A stretch of DNA of 64,000 nucleotides, taken from Stenogyne calaminthoides (Eukaryota > Streptophyta > Magnoliopsida > Lamiales > Lamiaceae). How positions within the stretch are numbered: position 1 is the first letter of the stretch; each line of letters opens with the position of its first letter. The notes beneath the pieces are model-generated. The model was not told the origin of the DNA, did no database searches, and worked only from the letters and a program-made list of their open reading frames with translations. Positions 11,350 to 23,759 of the stretch are shown piece by piece. Both the position numbers and the translations under genes were made by a program. Location: positions 28,319,698-28,383,697 of the forward strand of contig JBBCBC010000026.1 in the NCBI GenBank assembly GCA_037126765.1, in the 5' to 3' direction.

Positions 11350-13940
11350 ATGGTGGGTGGTATTTATGGAATATTTAATAGCGGGACCACATATATATAT
11401 ATATATATTAAGTGTATTACGCAACTCAAATATATTTTTAAAATGTATAATTTATTTTATTAAAATATTTTATTTATTTATATTGAAACATTCAACTTAT
11501 TTACATTGAAACACTTAATTTGTTTATTAAAATGTAGCATCATACGTTAAGAGATAGATTACCTTGCGAGTTTAGTGCGTATTAAATTATACTAGTCTTG
11601 TGTTTTTGTTATTTTTTAATAGATTATTAATTTATTACTATGTTCAATTTTAAGTCGACCTTTAATGTCATTTCTCTTGTGAATATATTTTTTTTTTTTT
11701 GAAAGGTATTTCTCTTGTGAAGATAAAATAAGAAGAAATGAGATGTTTTTTTTTTTTAATTTTAATCACATTAAATATGTCATTTTAATTAATATGTGTG
11801 AAGAATTATTTAAAAATTTATCTAAACGGTATGGTACTCCTCAGTACTGTATTAATGAATCTAATTCCTCTTTCATTTTATTTTTTAGTCCCGATAATTC
11901 ATTTTGTATTATATTATTCTTAACGTGAGAGAATCGGAATTGGAGAACATTTTGATACTCTACTTATTCATAATAAAATATGTAGAATATATCCACATAA
12001 CTATGACGTCACTGCTTACGTACGTCAGAGTCCTTCTAGCGAAGTAGCAAATTATAAATAATTGACGTCACTGCATGCACAAGCTGGTAAAGGTCCGGAA
12101 CTGCCTAGACCTCTCTAGACTTTAATTAATGACGGACTCAAAGTTATGTTCAGGAATTCAATTCATAAAAATATCATAAACAATTATAATATTAAAAATA
12201 AAATTATAGAATATAAATGTTTCAATCTACTATGTAGTATAATTATCTCCGCCCATTAAAGTTATACCCGTCCGGCCACACAAATATTAAGAGAAGAAGT
12301 AAATAATTAATGTAAAAATATTATGAAGTAATATGGAGTTCATTAATAAATAAAATGATTGTTTATAAATAAAATATAATAATAATTAAAATAATTGAGT
12401 GATGATTGAAGAATAACACTGGAGTGTTTACTTTTCTAAAGGATATGAAAGATTGAGAATAGACATAATGAACTAATAAAACAAGTGAAAATAGAAATAG
12501 TGGGGAGGGAGTATGTATCATGAAATTAGAGTATTCAAGATAAGAGGTTATTTATCTTGTAAGAGTTTTAAATGAGACGATTAAATATATTACAATCCTT
12601 ATTGGAATTTTTTGAGAATGGGTGAAAAGATTCTGGGATGGGATCATGAGAATCACTATAAATATCTGTGATCATATATTTATATACGGATTTGATCATA
12701 TGCTCGCAAGTGAGTACAAACTTATATATACATTGTTTACGTGATGCGCCACATATACAAGATTTCACAGTTATTTTAATTAATTCAATCTTCTCACATG
12801 TTGACATATGATCAAATTCGATAATATTACAATAATTAAAGAATTTAACACATCTCGCCCATTTTATATACAAGATCAGTACACAATATGAAGTCCAAAC
12901 CAAGAGATGTATATATCAGCCCACTAGTTAAACATCATTGTCATGTGTAAGTAACATGTGTCTGCCTTGCAAATTCTAAATAAACCAGATTTTGTCTTTA
13001 TATTGCAAAAATTAATATAATGATTTAATTATTTATGTTGTGGAGAATTTGAAACCGCACAGTTATGATATTTTGCAAGTCTTAATTTAGTTTCGTTAAA
13101 TGTGGAGAATTTGAAACCAAACAGTTATGATATTTTGTAAGTCTTAATTTAGTTTTGGTAAATGTAGTTTTAGTGGGGTTTGAGAGCCTAATTCTGAAAA
13201 TTATGTTTTAAGATTTGTTTATTTTTATGCTGGTTTCGTACTTAAGAATTTATTTGACATAGATATAATTTTGGTAAATGTATGTTTAGTGGGGCTACGA
13301 GTCGCATCAAGCTTATTACAAAAATTGTGTGAACACGAGTTCACGATAAACTCAATTCTTTTAAATTATTATTATTTACAAAAAATATCACTATATATTA
13401 TAGGCTAAAATTATCACAATTATGTACAAAATTATCACTTTACAAAATAAAATTAAATTTAAATAGTAATAATTTTTATGCACAACAATAATAGTTTTTA
13501 TGCATAATAATAATAGAGTTCATGTATAGATCTGGTTCACATGAGTATTACTCCAAACTTATACATAAATATGATCACTAACTTTAGTTGGACCATGTCC
13601 TTATTTTACATTTTAAAAGACAAAATTATTTTGAACAACAATTCGTGTGAACCCGAATTTATGGTGAACTCTATTTTTTTTAATATTACTATTATGTTTT
13701 AAAATATCACTTTTATACACAAATTACTACTGTACATTTTCAAACAATGACAATTTTTTGACATAATAATAATAATTTTAATGCATAACAGTTACAGAGT
13801 TCATGTATAGACCCAGTTCATATTATTTCTGTTAAGTTTCCAAAGATATCACCAGTTCTAACGAACTAATACCGTTCAGTTTGATACTAATACGGATGTG
13901 CAAAAAAATGATCGAGATGTGACATGAAATTCAACGGGGA
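11350..13940. other. Intergenic region between GSTU-2A and GSTU-3A, part 1
   Basis: No gene was seen. It contains a Stowaway-like MITE at about 12245-12515 (CTCCGCCCATTAAAGTTATA ... GGGGAGGGAGTA). At about 12845-12910 it holds a segment resembling the GSTU-3 3' flank (ACATCTCGC...AAGTCCAAACCAAGAGAT, compare 16535-16590). At 13040-13315 it holds a diverged duplicate of 6600-6880. Together these indicate older tandem duplications within the cluster. Copy B equivalent: 46560-49150. Confidence 0.5.
13327..13832. mobile_element. Two related short elements with TGTGAAC...GTTCACA-like ends, copy A
   Basis: Two related segments, about 13327-13545 and 13637-13832, share a left part (GTGTGAAC(A/C)CGA(G/A)TT, GAACTC) and a right part (AGAGTTCATGTATAGA(T/C)C). 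They interrupt the old repeat that otherwise continues from 13315 to 13560. This fits two insertions of one MITE-like family; target duplications were not resolved. Copy B has both at about 48530-49030. Confidence 0.45.
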
Positions 13941-13953
13941 TTCGCACGTTGAA

Positions 13954-14841
13954 TGTTGAAAATCATTCTAGCTTTGACTGCAGGAACCTCGCTAATTTTC
14001 ATGTAGGTACCTGAAAAACACGTCAGAGGAGGATTTCGGCGCGGGCTCTTCGACGCTCAAGTCAGTTATCACTCTTAATCTCAGGTGAAATTGTATCACA
14101 TAGCTCAATTCAAAGTATTCAAGTGTAAGTAAGTAAAAGTATGTGCTTGTGTGTGTTTTATGTTACCCGGGAGGGATATTTAAACCCCTCCGGAAGGAGG
14201 TAACCATTTTTTCCCTCTCATAAATCCACCTTCTTCTCTTGCCTTACCATTCTTCCCCCCTCTTTTCGAAACTGATTCATGATTCCCACGTCTTCATCTC
14301 TCTCTTCACGCGGATCGTCATTCTGAGCCCTTGATCATAATCCAACGACCCCATCCTTTCCGGACCCTCCAACTTCCTGCTTATAAACCCAGCCCACTAC
14401 TCAACTCTCGCAAATTAAGGCCTTTCAGCCGTTGATCTCCTTCCATTCACGGTTCTGATTATCCCTTGCCTCTATAAACAATCATCCAGTAATCCCACTA
14501 AAAGTCATCCTTAAACCGAAATCCTCCCTACTGGGTCAGCTCCCCTGGGCCCAATCTGCTTAAATCCATACTCCAAACTTACCTTTAATCTCTGGATCCA
14601 GGTTATCTCCCTGGAGCCCGTCTTCAAAGCCTAACTTCCTCCACTGGGTCTTGTTCTCCCTCGAGTTCATTAGCTAGAGACTCCTCCAGACCCCTCGGAT
14701 ATCAGGATCCTAGGCCTCCTAAACAGGCTCAAGCCCTTTCTCTACTACCTCGGCTCACTCAATTAGTCTTCTGCCCACTCAGGGTATGATCAATGCTCCA
14801 TGTGTCCTCTTTCCATTGGACGACATAAATATTTCCCATCA
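13954..14841. mobile_element. Probable solo LTR, copy A
   Basis: An ~890-bp segment begins TGTTGAAAATC and ends near TTTCCCATCA. Close to its start it has the block ACGTCAGAGGAGGATTTCGG followed by CGACGCTCAAGTCAGT, an arrangement often seen near the 5' end of plant Gypsy LTRs. It is more GC-rich than its surroundings. No second LTR, primer-binding site or coding domain adjoins, and a target duplication is not clear, so solo LTR is an inference. Copy B: 49159-50065. Confidence 0.45.
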
Positions 14842-15900
14842 AATACCTTATATACCAAGAACTAATACTCTACACAGATATCAGGATGAACACGCACAAC
14901 AACAATATGAAAAACTCAAGAACACTAGATTTTTGGATTCGATCAATAAGCTATACACCCACGGAGAATCAGGAAGCAACTTTACTATGATCACCAAATC
15001 GATCAATTACAGAGTACACTCAATTCACTCAAGATATTCAAGCTCTATATATTCTCTCTCTAGAAATAACTCTAATGAATCAAATAATCTCTCAAAATTG
15101 ATCTATGTGTATGAATACTCAGGATATAAGATGCGCTCTCTCTCTTCTAACCGAGTAACCAACACTGCTAACTCTCTATTTAAAGAAGTACTCGACTGAT
15201 CTCATTCAGTTTTGAAAGGCACGTGTGCATGAGCGTGCAAGTCATGAGTTAGTCATAACTAACTCCACTTCTACACTGAGAAATATTAGTTTCGCTTCAT
15301 AACAGTATTAGTTCTCAGCTCAAAGGTCGAATACGCATTGATCTCTTCAATTATTTCTCATAATTTTGTGTAGATCATGGCATTAATTACACGTTTCTCA
15401 ATTTCATAAGCAATTTCTTATCTTCATTTAATTTTTAAAATAGCAATAGGCAAAAGCAGCATTTATAAAATACTTAGCTGAACTTCATATTTGTATACAA
15501 AATTAATATATTCATCCCAGAATTATGCTTTGGGATTTGTTTATTTGCATTAATACTTCATATTTAAAAACATCTTTTAAGTTTTCAAATCATATAAGAG
15601 GAGAGAGAGGAGCGTTGAGATAGGTGATCCGTGATCATATATTTATATATAAACAAATCAATATAATTTTTTAAAAAGATATTCTGAGCTTATACTAACC
15701 AATATTTTTAAAGAAAAAAAAAGACGATTTTAAATTAAACATATAACAAAATAAAATTTGTGAGACAGTCCAGTCCATGCAACATATATCAACTCCTCTT
15801 GAAAAAAAAAAAGAGTTGACATACGTATATAAATAATTTTAAAAAGCGGGACAAACTCCTTTTTGTCTTTTTTTTTACTTGCATTTTTTTTCTGCCCTCA
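14842..15900. other. Intergenic, retroelement-like sequence, copy A
   Basis: No gene was recognised. A 137-codon open frame crosses 14786-15199, but it spans the LTR end and is interrupted in copy B, so it is not supported. The block 14880-15360 (CTATATATTCTCTCTCTAGA, CGCTCTCTCTCTTC, then ATTTCTC) resembles LTR or leader sequence, but I cannot assign it. 15400-15900 is AT-rich and featureless. Confidence 0.35.
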
Positions 15901-15922
15901 TTAATTTTTCAACTAGCCAATG

Positions 15923-16258
15923 TGATAATTCTACCCCTCTCCCCGTTTAATTCAATCCCTATATATTTTATTTTATCTCTTAATCTCACCCCAATCCCAT
16001 CACATATTCTAACTTCTAAATACGATTTGACTCGGGTCACGGAGGGTCGTGGATGGGCCAAATTCAAGTCAGGTCGAGTCAAGTCCCGACCCGACCCCAG
16101 GTCGCGGAGGGGGTCGGGCATGTGCCGATTTTGGATCGATTCTGGTCGGATTCGGGTCGGATTATGTTTAGGAATATGTTATTAGATTGAGATGAGATTA
16201 AGGGATGAGAAGTAATGAGATTGGAATGGGATTAAGAGAAAGGGGTAGAATTGTCAAA
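15923..16258. mobile_element. MITE with ~90-bp inverted arms, copy A
   Basis: Left arm TGATAATTCTACCCCTCTCC ... TCTTAATCTCACCCCAATCC is inverted at the right as GGAATGGGATTAAGAGAAAG, then GGGGTAGAATTGTCA. The loop is GC-rich with repeated GGGTCGGG/CCCGACCC words. The shape suggests a class II non-autonomous element. In copy B (51158-51574) the left arm is partly duplicated in tandem. Confidence 0.65.
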
Positions 16259-16721
16259 TAAGGACACTTTTGTGAGTTTAAAATTAGAAAAAATTACAAC
16301 TAGATACAAGATTGAGTAAATCATTACAGCCAGATACAAAGTGCAGAAATTTGAACTAAAGTACGTGACACATTAGTTCAAATTTGAACTAAAGTGCAAA
16401 AATTTTCTACACTTTGTATCTGATTGTAAATTTTTTGGTGACTTTGTAGTGGAATGTTGGAGGCAGAAAAGAAAAATATAAGTTGAAAAAGGGGGAAATT
16501 CATATTATACAGAATAATAACAATAATTATAACATTCTACACATCTCGCTATTATACATACATGAAGTCCAAACCAAGAGATCGATTAGGACTTGCGACA
16601 ATATTACGTACACACCTATATATTAAGGCTCGTAAAAAACCAACAAAAACACTTATAAACTTAAACCACACAATCATATAATACCAAATGCGTAACATAA
16701 AAATAAGATACACCCTACATC

Positions 16722-18975
16722 TCAACATTTGTGGTGAGCTTGAAACTTGTTCTTGAGGTCCATGAGAAACTCATAAATCTTGTACTGATCAGGCAGAGAC
16801 TTTGCCACGCTGTCCCTCTGCATGCATCGCTTCGCCCACCCCACCAGCTTCGGACACTCCTTGTTCAGACTCATGTCCGCGCAAGTGTCGAGAGCGTAAA
16901 ACCAGGTGTAGAATGGTATGAGGCTCACATCCACAATCCCGAAAGTGGTCCCACCGAAATAAGAATTATCGCCCAGCTGGGATTCCAGCAGTTTGAAGCA
17001 CTCTATGAGTTCGTTCTTTGCTTTGTCTTGGACTTCACCTGTACCTGCCCACACTAGCTTTCCAGTGCTATATATCTGGAATCATGGATATATATCAACA
17101 AACAAAACGTTAATAATAGAATCCAATTTTAGACTACCCCAATATAATTCCGATAATGTTGGGGTGAATGTGTGTTTTTTCTATTTTATCCTTAATAAGA
17201 TTTGTTTCCACTAATTATTCATAAAAGTCTTCATTAAGGGCAAAACAGTCACTACACCATCCGAAATGACGAAAATACATTTATCACCCGGGATGAATCT
17301 GTCTTAATTTAAAAAAAAAAAAAATTGAGCTTAGAATTTTTTTTTCGTCATTGAAGATTTATTGAGTTCTTTTCTCATGTAAATTCCATTCCAACCAGTT
17401 CAAGTTTTTCAATTCAAATCATATAAAAATACAATAAACTCACAATCAAAGATGCAGGAAACAAGATGGAAGAAGGAAGAAGCTTTCTTTTTTATCATTT
17501 TATACGACTTGAATGAAAATATAATTTTATTTTTCCATTAAATCTTGCACCAAGTAAAAAACAAGGCAAAATTTTACATGATGACGATTTTATTTTAATG
17601 CTCATCATATGATTATAAAACTTCAATCCAATCCTATTTAATTGAAAAGATTCAAATATCAAATAAAATTTTGTTTCTTCAAAAAATTACTTTGTCAAGA
17701 AAACAAAATAGAAGACAAAATTCTCATTTAATGTACATCATATGATAATGAAACTTCAATGAAGAAATTCATCATATAAATTTATATAAATACAAATCAA
17801 TCAATTTAGGAAGGGTTAGCGAGTCAGGTGATCAAAAAAGGGTCAAAGCGGATCAAGAATATGTTGAGTAAAGTGAAATTAGATCTCAATTAGAATTTGT
17901 ATGTATACAAATTTGTATCTAGACTTTGTCAAGTTAAATTTGATCATATTATGTGATGACAGTATGAAATATATATATATATATATATATGGAACAAGAT
18001 ATTATATTTGGATCTTATAAGAAAATAAAATATAATAGGATTTAAACCAAAAAAGGTATGTACCTTTATTGAAAAGATTCCATATATATCACTTGTTTCA
18101 ATTTAGTCCTGTATATATTTAATTTATATCGATTTAGGATCTGTTTTGAAACACTTAAAACAGCTTTCAGACACACTTATTTTCAAAATAAATATTTTTG
18201 AAAGCTATTTTAAGTGTTTTAAAACACACCCTTAGTCCCAAATCATTGGAGACCAGTCAAACCAACCAAAAATGATATTTTTGGGGCAAGTGTAATTTTG
18301 ATAGTTTTTATAGAGATAAATGACATCATTTTTTTTTGGTTTGTTGATTTTTAAATGGGTTGAAACTAAATTGACACAAATTAAATACATATGAAACTAA
18401 ACTAAAACAGATTATATATATATGAGACCTTTATAATAAAGGTGCAAAATTACTTGACTTTTTTATTTAAAACTCAATATAACACGAGTCGAAGATTGAA
18501 CCTTAATTGGAGTGCTTATAAACGAAAATTTATTAAATTGAGGCTAATTTTATTTTTATTTTTTTAAATAGAACTTTTATATGAAAAAAATTCAAAATAT
18601 TAATATCAAAACCTAAATAAGATGACCATTGGCATTGGACTAGTGGAGTGATTGGTTTACCTTTTTATCAACGTAGTCTGCCCAGAACCTAGCTTGGGAC
18701 CGCTCATACGGATCGGACGGCAGCAAAGGAGCTTTGTCCCCCCACACTTCATCAATATACTGAACGATGACCAACGATTCGCAGACCGGTTTTCCGTTAT
18801 GGATCAGGACCGGAATCTGTTTGTGAACCGGGTTCATTTTCAGGAGTAGTTGGCTCTTGTTGCTTAAATCTTCTTCGATGTACTCGAAATCCAACCCCTT
18901 CTCTTTTAGGGCAATTCGCACCCTCATTCCAAACGGGCTGGCCCACAGATCAAGAAGTTTCAATTCATCCCCCAT
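16722..18975 (-). CDS. GSTU-3A: tau-class glutathione S-transferase
   Basis: A cytosolic GST by family. Exon 1 is 18975-18661 (105 codons) and exon 2 17075-16722 (117 codons plus stop), with a 1585-bp phase-0 intron (donor GTAAAC, acceptor CCAG). The product is 222 aa. The catalytic Ser13 sits in the canonical ASPFGMRVRIAL context, unlike GSTU-1 and GSTU-2, which have Met after the Ser. Lys40, I54-P55 and E66-S67 are present. Exon 2 carries GDNSYFGG, the conserved GWAKRC segment and a longer C-terminal tail (KNKFQAHHKC). The ATG at 18975 is preferred over an upstream in-frame TTG. Its coding GC content is visibly higher than that of GSTU-1 and GSTU-2, which suggests an older split from them. 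Confidence 0.93.
17969..17990. repeat. (AT)n microsatellite in GSTU-3A intron
   Basis: An uninterrupted AT dinucleotide run of about 11 units. Copy B has a slightly shorter run at 53279-53299. It could serve as a length marker that separates the two copies. Confidence 0.9.
18143..18232. mobile_element. Short hairpin MITE in GSTU-3A intron
   Basis: TTTTGAAACACTTAAAACAG pairs with TATTTTAAGTGTTTTAAAAC. It belongs to the same family as 3007-3120. Copy A lacks about 25 bases of the loop that are present in copy B (53455-53563). Confidence 0.5.
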
Positions 18976-19087
18976 GTTTTTCAATTTTTAAAGAAATTTA
19001 TATATGGAGAATTTAGCAAACTTATAACTAGCTAGAGTGGTTCTTGTTTTGGTGAATGGATTGAGGATGAGATTTGGTTTAGTGCAA

Positions 19088-19093
19088 TTTATA
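19088..19093 (-). promoter_or_regulatory. Probable TATA box of GSTU-3A
   Basis: CTATAAATTG on the minus strand lies about 115 bases upstream of the ATG at 18975, which implies a leader of roughly 80 nt. The same element is at 54420-54425 in copy B. Confidence 0.5.
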
Positions 19094-19733
19094 GAGGAAG
19101 ATGTGTGCAGAATTTGGCGGTGATGATAATCATTGGAATGTGCGGTTTGGTTGTAGAGTTTTCCAGGGACAATTTCCAGGGCCTTCCAGTAACCTTTTTT
19201 TTCCCTCTTAATTTTGGTGATTTTTTATTTGTTTATTTATTTATTTTTAGGATTGAGAATTTGAGACGTTGCAGCTGATTTACTAAAAGTCTACCGGGCC
19301 CACCGCGGATGAGGACATTTTTCCTTTCTGGACCAGATAAGTCCATATTGAAATTACTTCTGAAAATATTAATTTTTTTATGTGCTTTTTGTTTATAACA
19401 TATCAACTAGAAAATGACTAATATTTAAATGGATACATTTGCATAAATTTTAAAAAGCTTGAACTTGGCACACATCAGAAAATAAAATAAATGATCGACT
19501 GCTTAAATTTGAATTCGGTATAGAACCTAATTCATATGAAATTGTAGAAATCAAAATAAAGCAACATAATCGTTATAAGTGTGAATAATATGTGTTTGGA
19601 AACACAATTGACCCAAAACAGAGATATACATCACCAACTTCTTCATGCGGTAACTTCAAAAAATTTCCTTCGATACCAAATTTTGTCATTGTTGGGTTGA
19701 TTGAATATGTTGAATGACCATATAAATGTGCAG

Positions 19734-19916
19734 TGGCAAAATTGGCTTGTGGCATGGGAAGGAGGCGGCAATGGGGATGCAGAGTTGTTTGTGCAAACTC
19801 TAAATATTATTGGTGGATCAGATGAATCCTCATTTTCTCATCCCAAACAGCAACGGCTCTTAGAGCTCACCACCAAAATCTGTCACCAACTTCAAGAATC
19901 TAAGGTTAGGAAATAG
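19734..19916 (+). pseudogene. Last-exon remnant of a class II diterpene synthase, copy A
   Basis: After an acceptor-like ATGTGCAG, a 60-codon frame reads WQNWLVAWEGGGNGDAELFV, then QTLNIIGG, SHPKQQRLLELTTKICHQLQ and a natural stop. This matches the C-terminus of plant copalyl-diphosphate-synthase-type enzymes (W--WL-AW---GD-DAELLVRT-N, HP-YQRLL-LTN-VCH-L). The frame is open in copy A, but no upstream exons lie to its left, only GSTU-3 promoter sequence in the opposite orientation. It is therefore an isolated exon, not a gene. It sits about 760 bp from the GSTU-3 ATG, head to head. Confidence 0.75.
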
Positions 19917-20662
19917 CTAATAATTTATGAGAGACACTTGCATGAGACCGTCTAATACGAGTTTTTGTCATAATCTTATTGGTTAAGTCTTGTATGCATC
20001 CAGATGCATCGTACATTCGTAGTGTATTTTAGAATCATGCAACTTGTTATACTGAAAAATATAACTTAATTACTTACATTGAATCATATGCAACTATTAA
20101 TATGCACTACTACACATTTAAGCTTGCACAGCTGCAATTGGACAGCCCTTTTTTCAAACAGCTCTCCAAGCTACAGATTGGAGAGCGGTTTTAATTGAAA
20201 AAAAAAAATAGACAGCGGTCCAAGTACAACACTTAGAAAGCGGTTTAGAACCGCTGTGCAAATGTTTTAGACAGCGGTTTTGAACCGCTGTCCAAGGGCA
20301 TAGTTTGGACAGCGGTTCGGAACCGCTGTCCAAGAGGTCGGATAATTAATATATATACACCCAAATATCGAACCAAAGAAAATTTTCCCCAAATCGTGAA
20401 TTAAACCAGCTGATATCGAAGCCCGGCCTCCTTCCTCTACCCTAAATCGAACTCCGCCGTGCGTTCTCCCCTTCCGCCGCCGTCGTCGTCTTCCCATTAG
20501 CTCCAAATCGCGAACCAGAAGTCCTAGCCTCCTCCTTCCTCTCCCCCAAATCGAACCATCCGCCGCACGTCCTCCCCTACCGCCGCCACCGTCGCCTTGT
20601 TGCCAAGCTCCCCTACCGCCGCCGCCGCCGAGCTTTCTCTTTCCATAGGTAATTTTTTTTTC

Positions 20663-20693
<31 letters not shown>

Positions 20694-20826
20694 ATATATG
20701 TTAGTATATATATATTTATTGAATTAATATTGTGTATATGTATATATATGTTAGTATGTATATATATATTATGATTAAATGTTTATATAATTGTGTTTTG
20801 TTTGATTATAATAACAACCTAAGACC

Positions 20827-22049
20827 TTTTGCAATACATAAACCATAATAACTGTTGCGAGTCGTTTTATATAGAGAATATTATGTGGCTAATTCGGTGA
20901 TAACTCACAAACAAAATATGTACGTGTAAAATATACTGTAAATAAGAGGAATTTGTTGACCCAGTTCATCAAGAAATTACTACTCTGGGGGCGTTCCAAG
21001 CCAGGGATGTAGTATTGCGAGTTTTACACGTACAATACATGATACATCTCATGAAGATGAATCGCTCTGAATAAAGATGATTTGGAGAGTGAGTATATGT
21101 GTGTTCGGGATTTTTGTGTGCATGGATGAACTCTGGAATTTTTCTGAACCTTACCCCTCTGGAAATTTTTTGTGAACCTGTCTCTTGTTGATTTTTCTTC
21201 TATTTATAGAACTTTGACAAGCATGAGCTGTTTTGGCAAGCATGAGCTGGAAACTTCGGGTCTTGCAAGAGCTCATGTGGTGCTGCCACGTTTCTAACTT
21301 CGTCTTCCTGGTTGATCTTTACATTTGCTTGTCTATAAGGCACTCTTTTGATCGTCCAAATCAATCTTTTGCTCGACTGAAAGCTTTGTTCGCCCCATTA
21401 ACCACATCAATTTTATGCCGGAATACTGTCCTCATCGAACATATCTGAGTCCTCAGGTTGTCTGAGATCTCAGGTTTATCTGAGCATCGAGCATGTCTGG
21501 GCCCTCAGGTTGTCTAAACCCTCAAGATGTCTGAGCTTTTAGGATGTCTGAACATCGAGCATACTGACCCCTCAGGTTGTCTGAGCCTTCAGGATGTCTG
21601 AGTATCAAGCATACTGACCCCTCAGGTTGTCTGAGCCTTCAGGATGTCTGAGCCCTCGGGTTATCTGTGCATCGAGCATACTGACCCTGAAGTCACTTGA
21701 CTCAGGCTATCTGATTTCTTCTTCCCTGATCTGATCAGTTTGATTGATCAGATCAACATCTTTTCAGGATCATTTTGCTCGGTTGGTCTGGCGAACATAC
21801 CTGTTTGCTCAGTAGGCTGGTTGCGCAACCTTGGTTGGTAAATGGCAAGCTGGCGAACAAAACTTACTTCATAGGCGAGCATACTCGCATGGTTGACAAG
21901 TGGCGAGCTGGCGAACAAACTTGTTTGGTCGGCAAGCGGCGAGCACACTTGTCCATCGAGCTGATTATTTTAATAGTTGAACATTACACGTGTTACTCTT
22001 TTGTGTTCAATTAATGCTGAATAATTATATCGAACACAACAAAATAACA
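20827..22049. mobile_element. Nested insertion (probable solo LTR) inside the CACTA element, copy A
   Basis: A 1223-bp block differs in style from the CACTA flanks and is bounded by the 7-bp direct repeat TAAGACC (20820-20826 and 22050-22056). It holds a TATA-like TTCTATTTATAG, a CTCAGG/TGTCTGAG minisatellite and repeats of GGCGAGCTGGCGAACAAAC. LTR identity is a guess from size and TATA; no internal domain or second LTR was seen. Copy B equivalent: 56966-58138, shorter by exactly one 50-bp unit. Confidence 0.45.
21430..21690. repeat. TCAGG-TGTCTGAG minisatellite, copy A
   Basis: Imperfect units are built from CATCGAGCATACTGACCCCT, CAGGTTGTCTGAG and CTTCAGGATGTCTGAG. Copy A has one additional 50-bp unit (starting GGATGTCTGAGTATCAAGCA) compared with copy B, which fully accounts for the length difference of the nested insertion. 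Confidence 0.8.
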
Positions 22050-22607
22050 TAAGACCCTTTGTATATGTGCTGCATTTTTTGTCTTGTCAATGTTGCATTT
22101 TTTTTGTTTTCATTGTGATTCCTGATCAAACGTGCATGGTTCACTTAATTTAACAGCAACTTTAAATATAAGCAGACTTTTCAAGTTTTGCTTTTGAAGA
22201 GAGTACTCTTCACCAAGAGCCCATTTTGAGCAATCTTCCAATCTAAGCACACTTTTGAAGTTTTGCTTTTTGAGGAGAGCACTCTTGACCAGGTCAAGAT
22301 CACATTTTGAGCATTTGTCATAATTGCTACTCTAATTGAATAGGTTTCAGTTACTATCAAATGGAAAATTGGATTGTGTGATTGCTGTATGTAACATGTG
22401 AATGTGAAAGTGCAACCTGCATGTATTGTCATCCAATCTAAGCAGACACCACTATATATAAAACAACTTACTTGATTTTTTATGCTAATTTAGATATGAA
22501 CAATTGATGCAATCAAGGTGTTTGATAATATGCTTGTGTGAGGATTTAAGCATAGTTTTGAATATTGTTTGTTTTTTGTTTATTAAATGTTGTTTCTTCT
22601 GCTTTAC

Positions 22608-23759
22608 ATGATCATGTCTCGTTTGCCATATCCCGGAGATGATGGAGATGATGGAGATGATGATGGATATTCTGATGGAGATCATGGCGCATATGATCAT
22701 TGTGCATATGATCGACAGCATCCTGATGACTTGAGAGAGTGTGACACTGATGCTCCCACCACCACTAGCAGCTCCGGGGAGAAGCGCACTCGGGGTATAG
22801 TCACCATGTCATCTATTAAGAGAGCTCGTAGCAAGGGGAAAACACTTCAGGTAATTTTATTACAATTGAACAGTTTGAAATCGATAAATATATTGATTGA
22901 TCGTTGAACCTAATTAAATACTATGTTATTCCAGTTATCGTTCGAAAAGAGAGTGAGTCGTTGTCCTTCTACATTAGAGCTGCAGTCAGGAGCGTGATCC
23001 CTATCGTACTGCCAGCCAAGGACTGGCGTAGCCCCAAACTGACTCCTTTGAAGGAAAGATTATGGGACGAACTTACGGTATGTTAATTATATATTTATTG
23101 AAAGTTGTAGTATGACACTTAAATTTACTAAATTGTTATGTTATATGCGTATAGACTACATTCAGAGGTCTTGACCACACAAAGAAGAAGCAAATATTGT
23201 CGCAAGCTGGAGTAATGGTCAAGAATTTTCGGACTTGGTTGAGAAGTAACACACGAGATCCGGAAACTGGTCTTTACTCGGCTAGTCCGCCTCCGGCGTA
23301 TCAGAATAGCCCTATGGTGGCTCCATACTTGGAGGAGTTTGTGAGCAGAGCTATGGAGGATGATTTCCAGGTAAAATTGATCAATGTCATTTCCTCAATT
23401 TCGAATGCCCTAAGTTTTTCAGTGTTTATCATATTTCTATTATACTGTAGAATCGAAGTAATAAAAATCGCGATCAAGCCAAGTCGATGGAGGCGCGATA
23501 TCGTGGATCGAACAAAGGTTATGCACGAATAAGAGAAAATATGGTGAGATCAAAATCCTAACTTTTAATTTATTTTTATATATTCACTTTTAATATATCT
23601 AATAAAGGGACACGTTCATCACTATCGTAGAAAGAAGAAAGAAGAAAAGCTGGAGAGAGTGAGCCTATTGTTACCCGTTTCGACTTATTTCAAACTACCA
23701 GAAAGGGTCGAGACGGGAATACTCACAATCCCAGTGCACAGCGCATCATCGAAGAAGTG
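22608..23759 (+). pseudogene. CACTA-encoded Transposase_24-like (Ptta/En/Spm) protein, degenerate, copy A
   Basis: Exon-like blocks, coordinates approximate, are 22608-22850 (acidic start, PYPGDDGDDGDDDG), 22935-23077, 23155-23370, 23451-23542 and about 23611-23759. They are flanked by GT-AG signals. Recognisable segments are AKDWRSPKLTPLKERLWDEL, MVKNFRTWLRSNTRD, YLEEFVSRAMEDDFQ, RYRGSNKGYARIREN and FQTTRKGRDG. They follow the order of the plant Transposase_24 family (DWR..P...K...W, K.F...L, F...R, N..K..Y). Frames do not join cleanly between the first two exons, and copy A and copy B differ by many indels. It is probably inactive. Confidence 0.65.

Noticed and set aside
12568..12903. 111-codon minus-strand ORF
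   Set aside because: Broken in copy B and without recognisable protein features.
14786..15199. 137-codon plus-strand ORF
   Set aside because: It starts inside the LTR-like segment and is shortened in copy B by small indels. Composition is that of AT-rich non-coding DNA.
16731..17057. Long open frame on the plus strand, also present in copy B (52043-52369)
   Set aside because: It is the antisense of GSTU-3 exon 2. Its openness follows from the GC-rich codons of the real exon, and the protein resembles nothing.
18976..18984. Upstream in-frame TTG start giving MKN before MGDEL in GSTU-3
   Set aside because: TTG is not a normal plant start, and the ATG at 18975 aligns with the start of GSTU-1 and GSTU-2.
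22165..22320. Regularly spaced repeats resembling a CRISPR-like array in the CACTA interior
   Set aside because: Only two diverged copies of TTTTGCTTTT(T)GA(A/G)GAGAG exist. This is a eukaryotic transposon, not a CRISPR locus.
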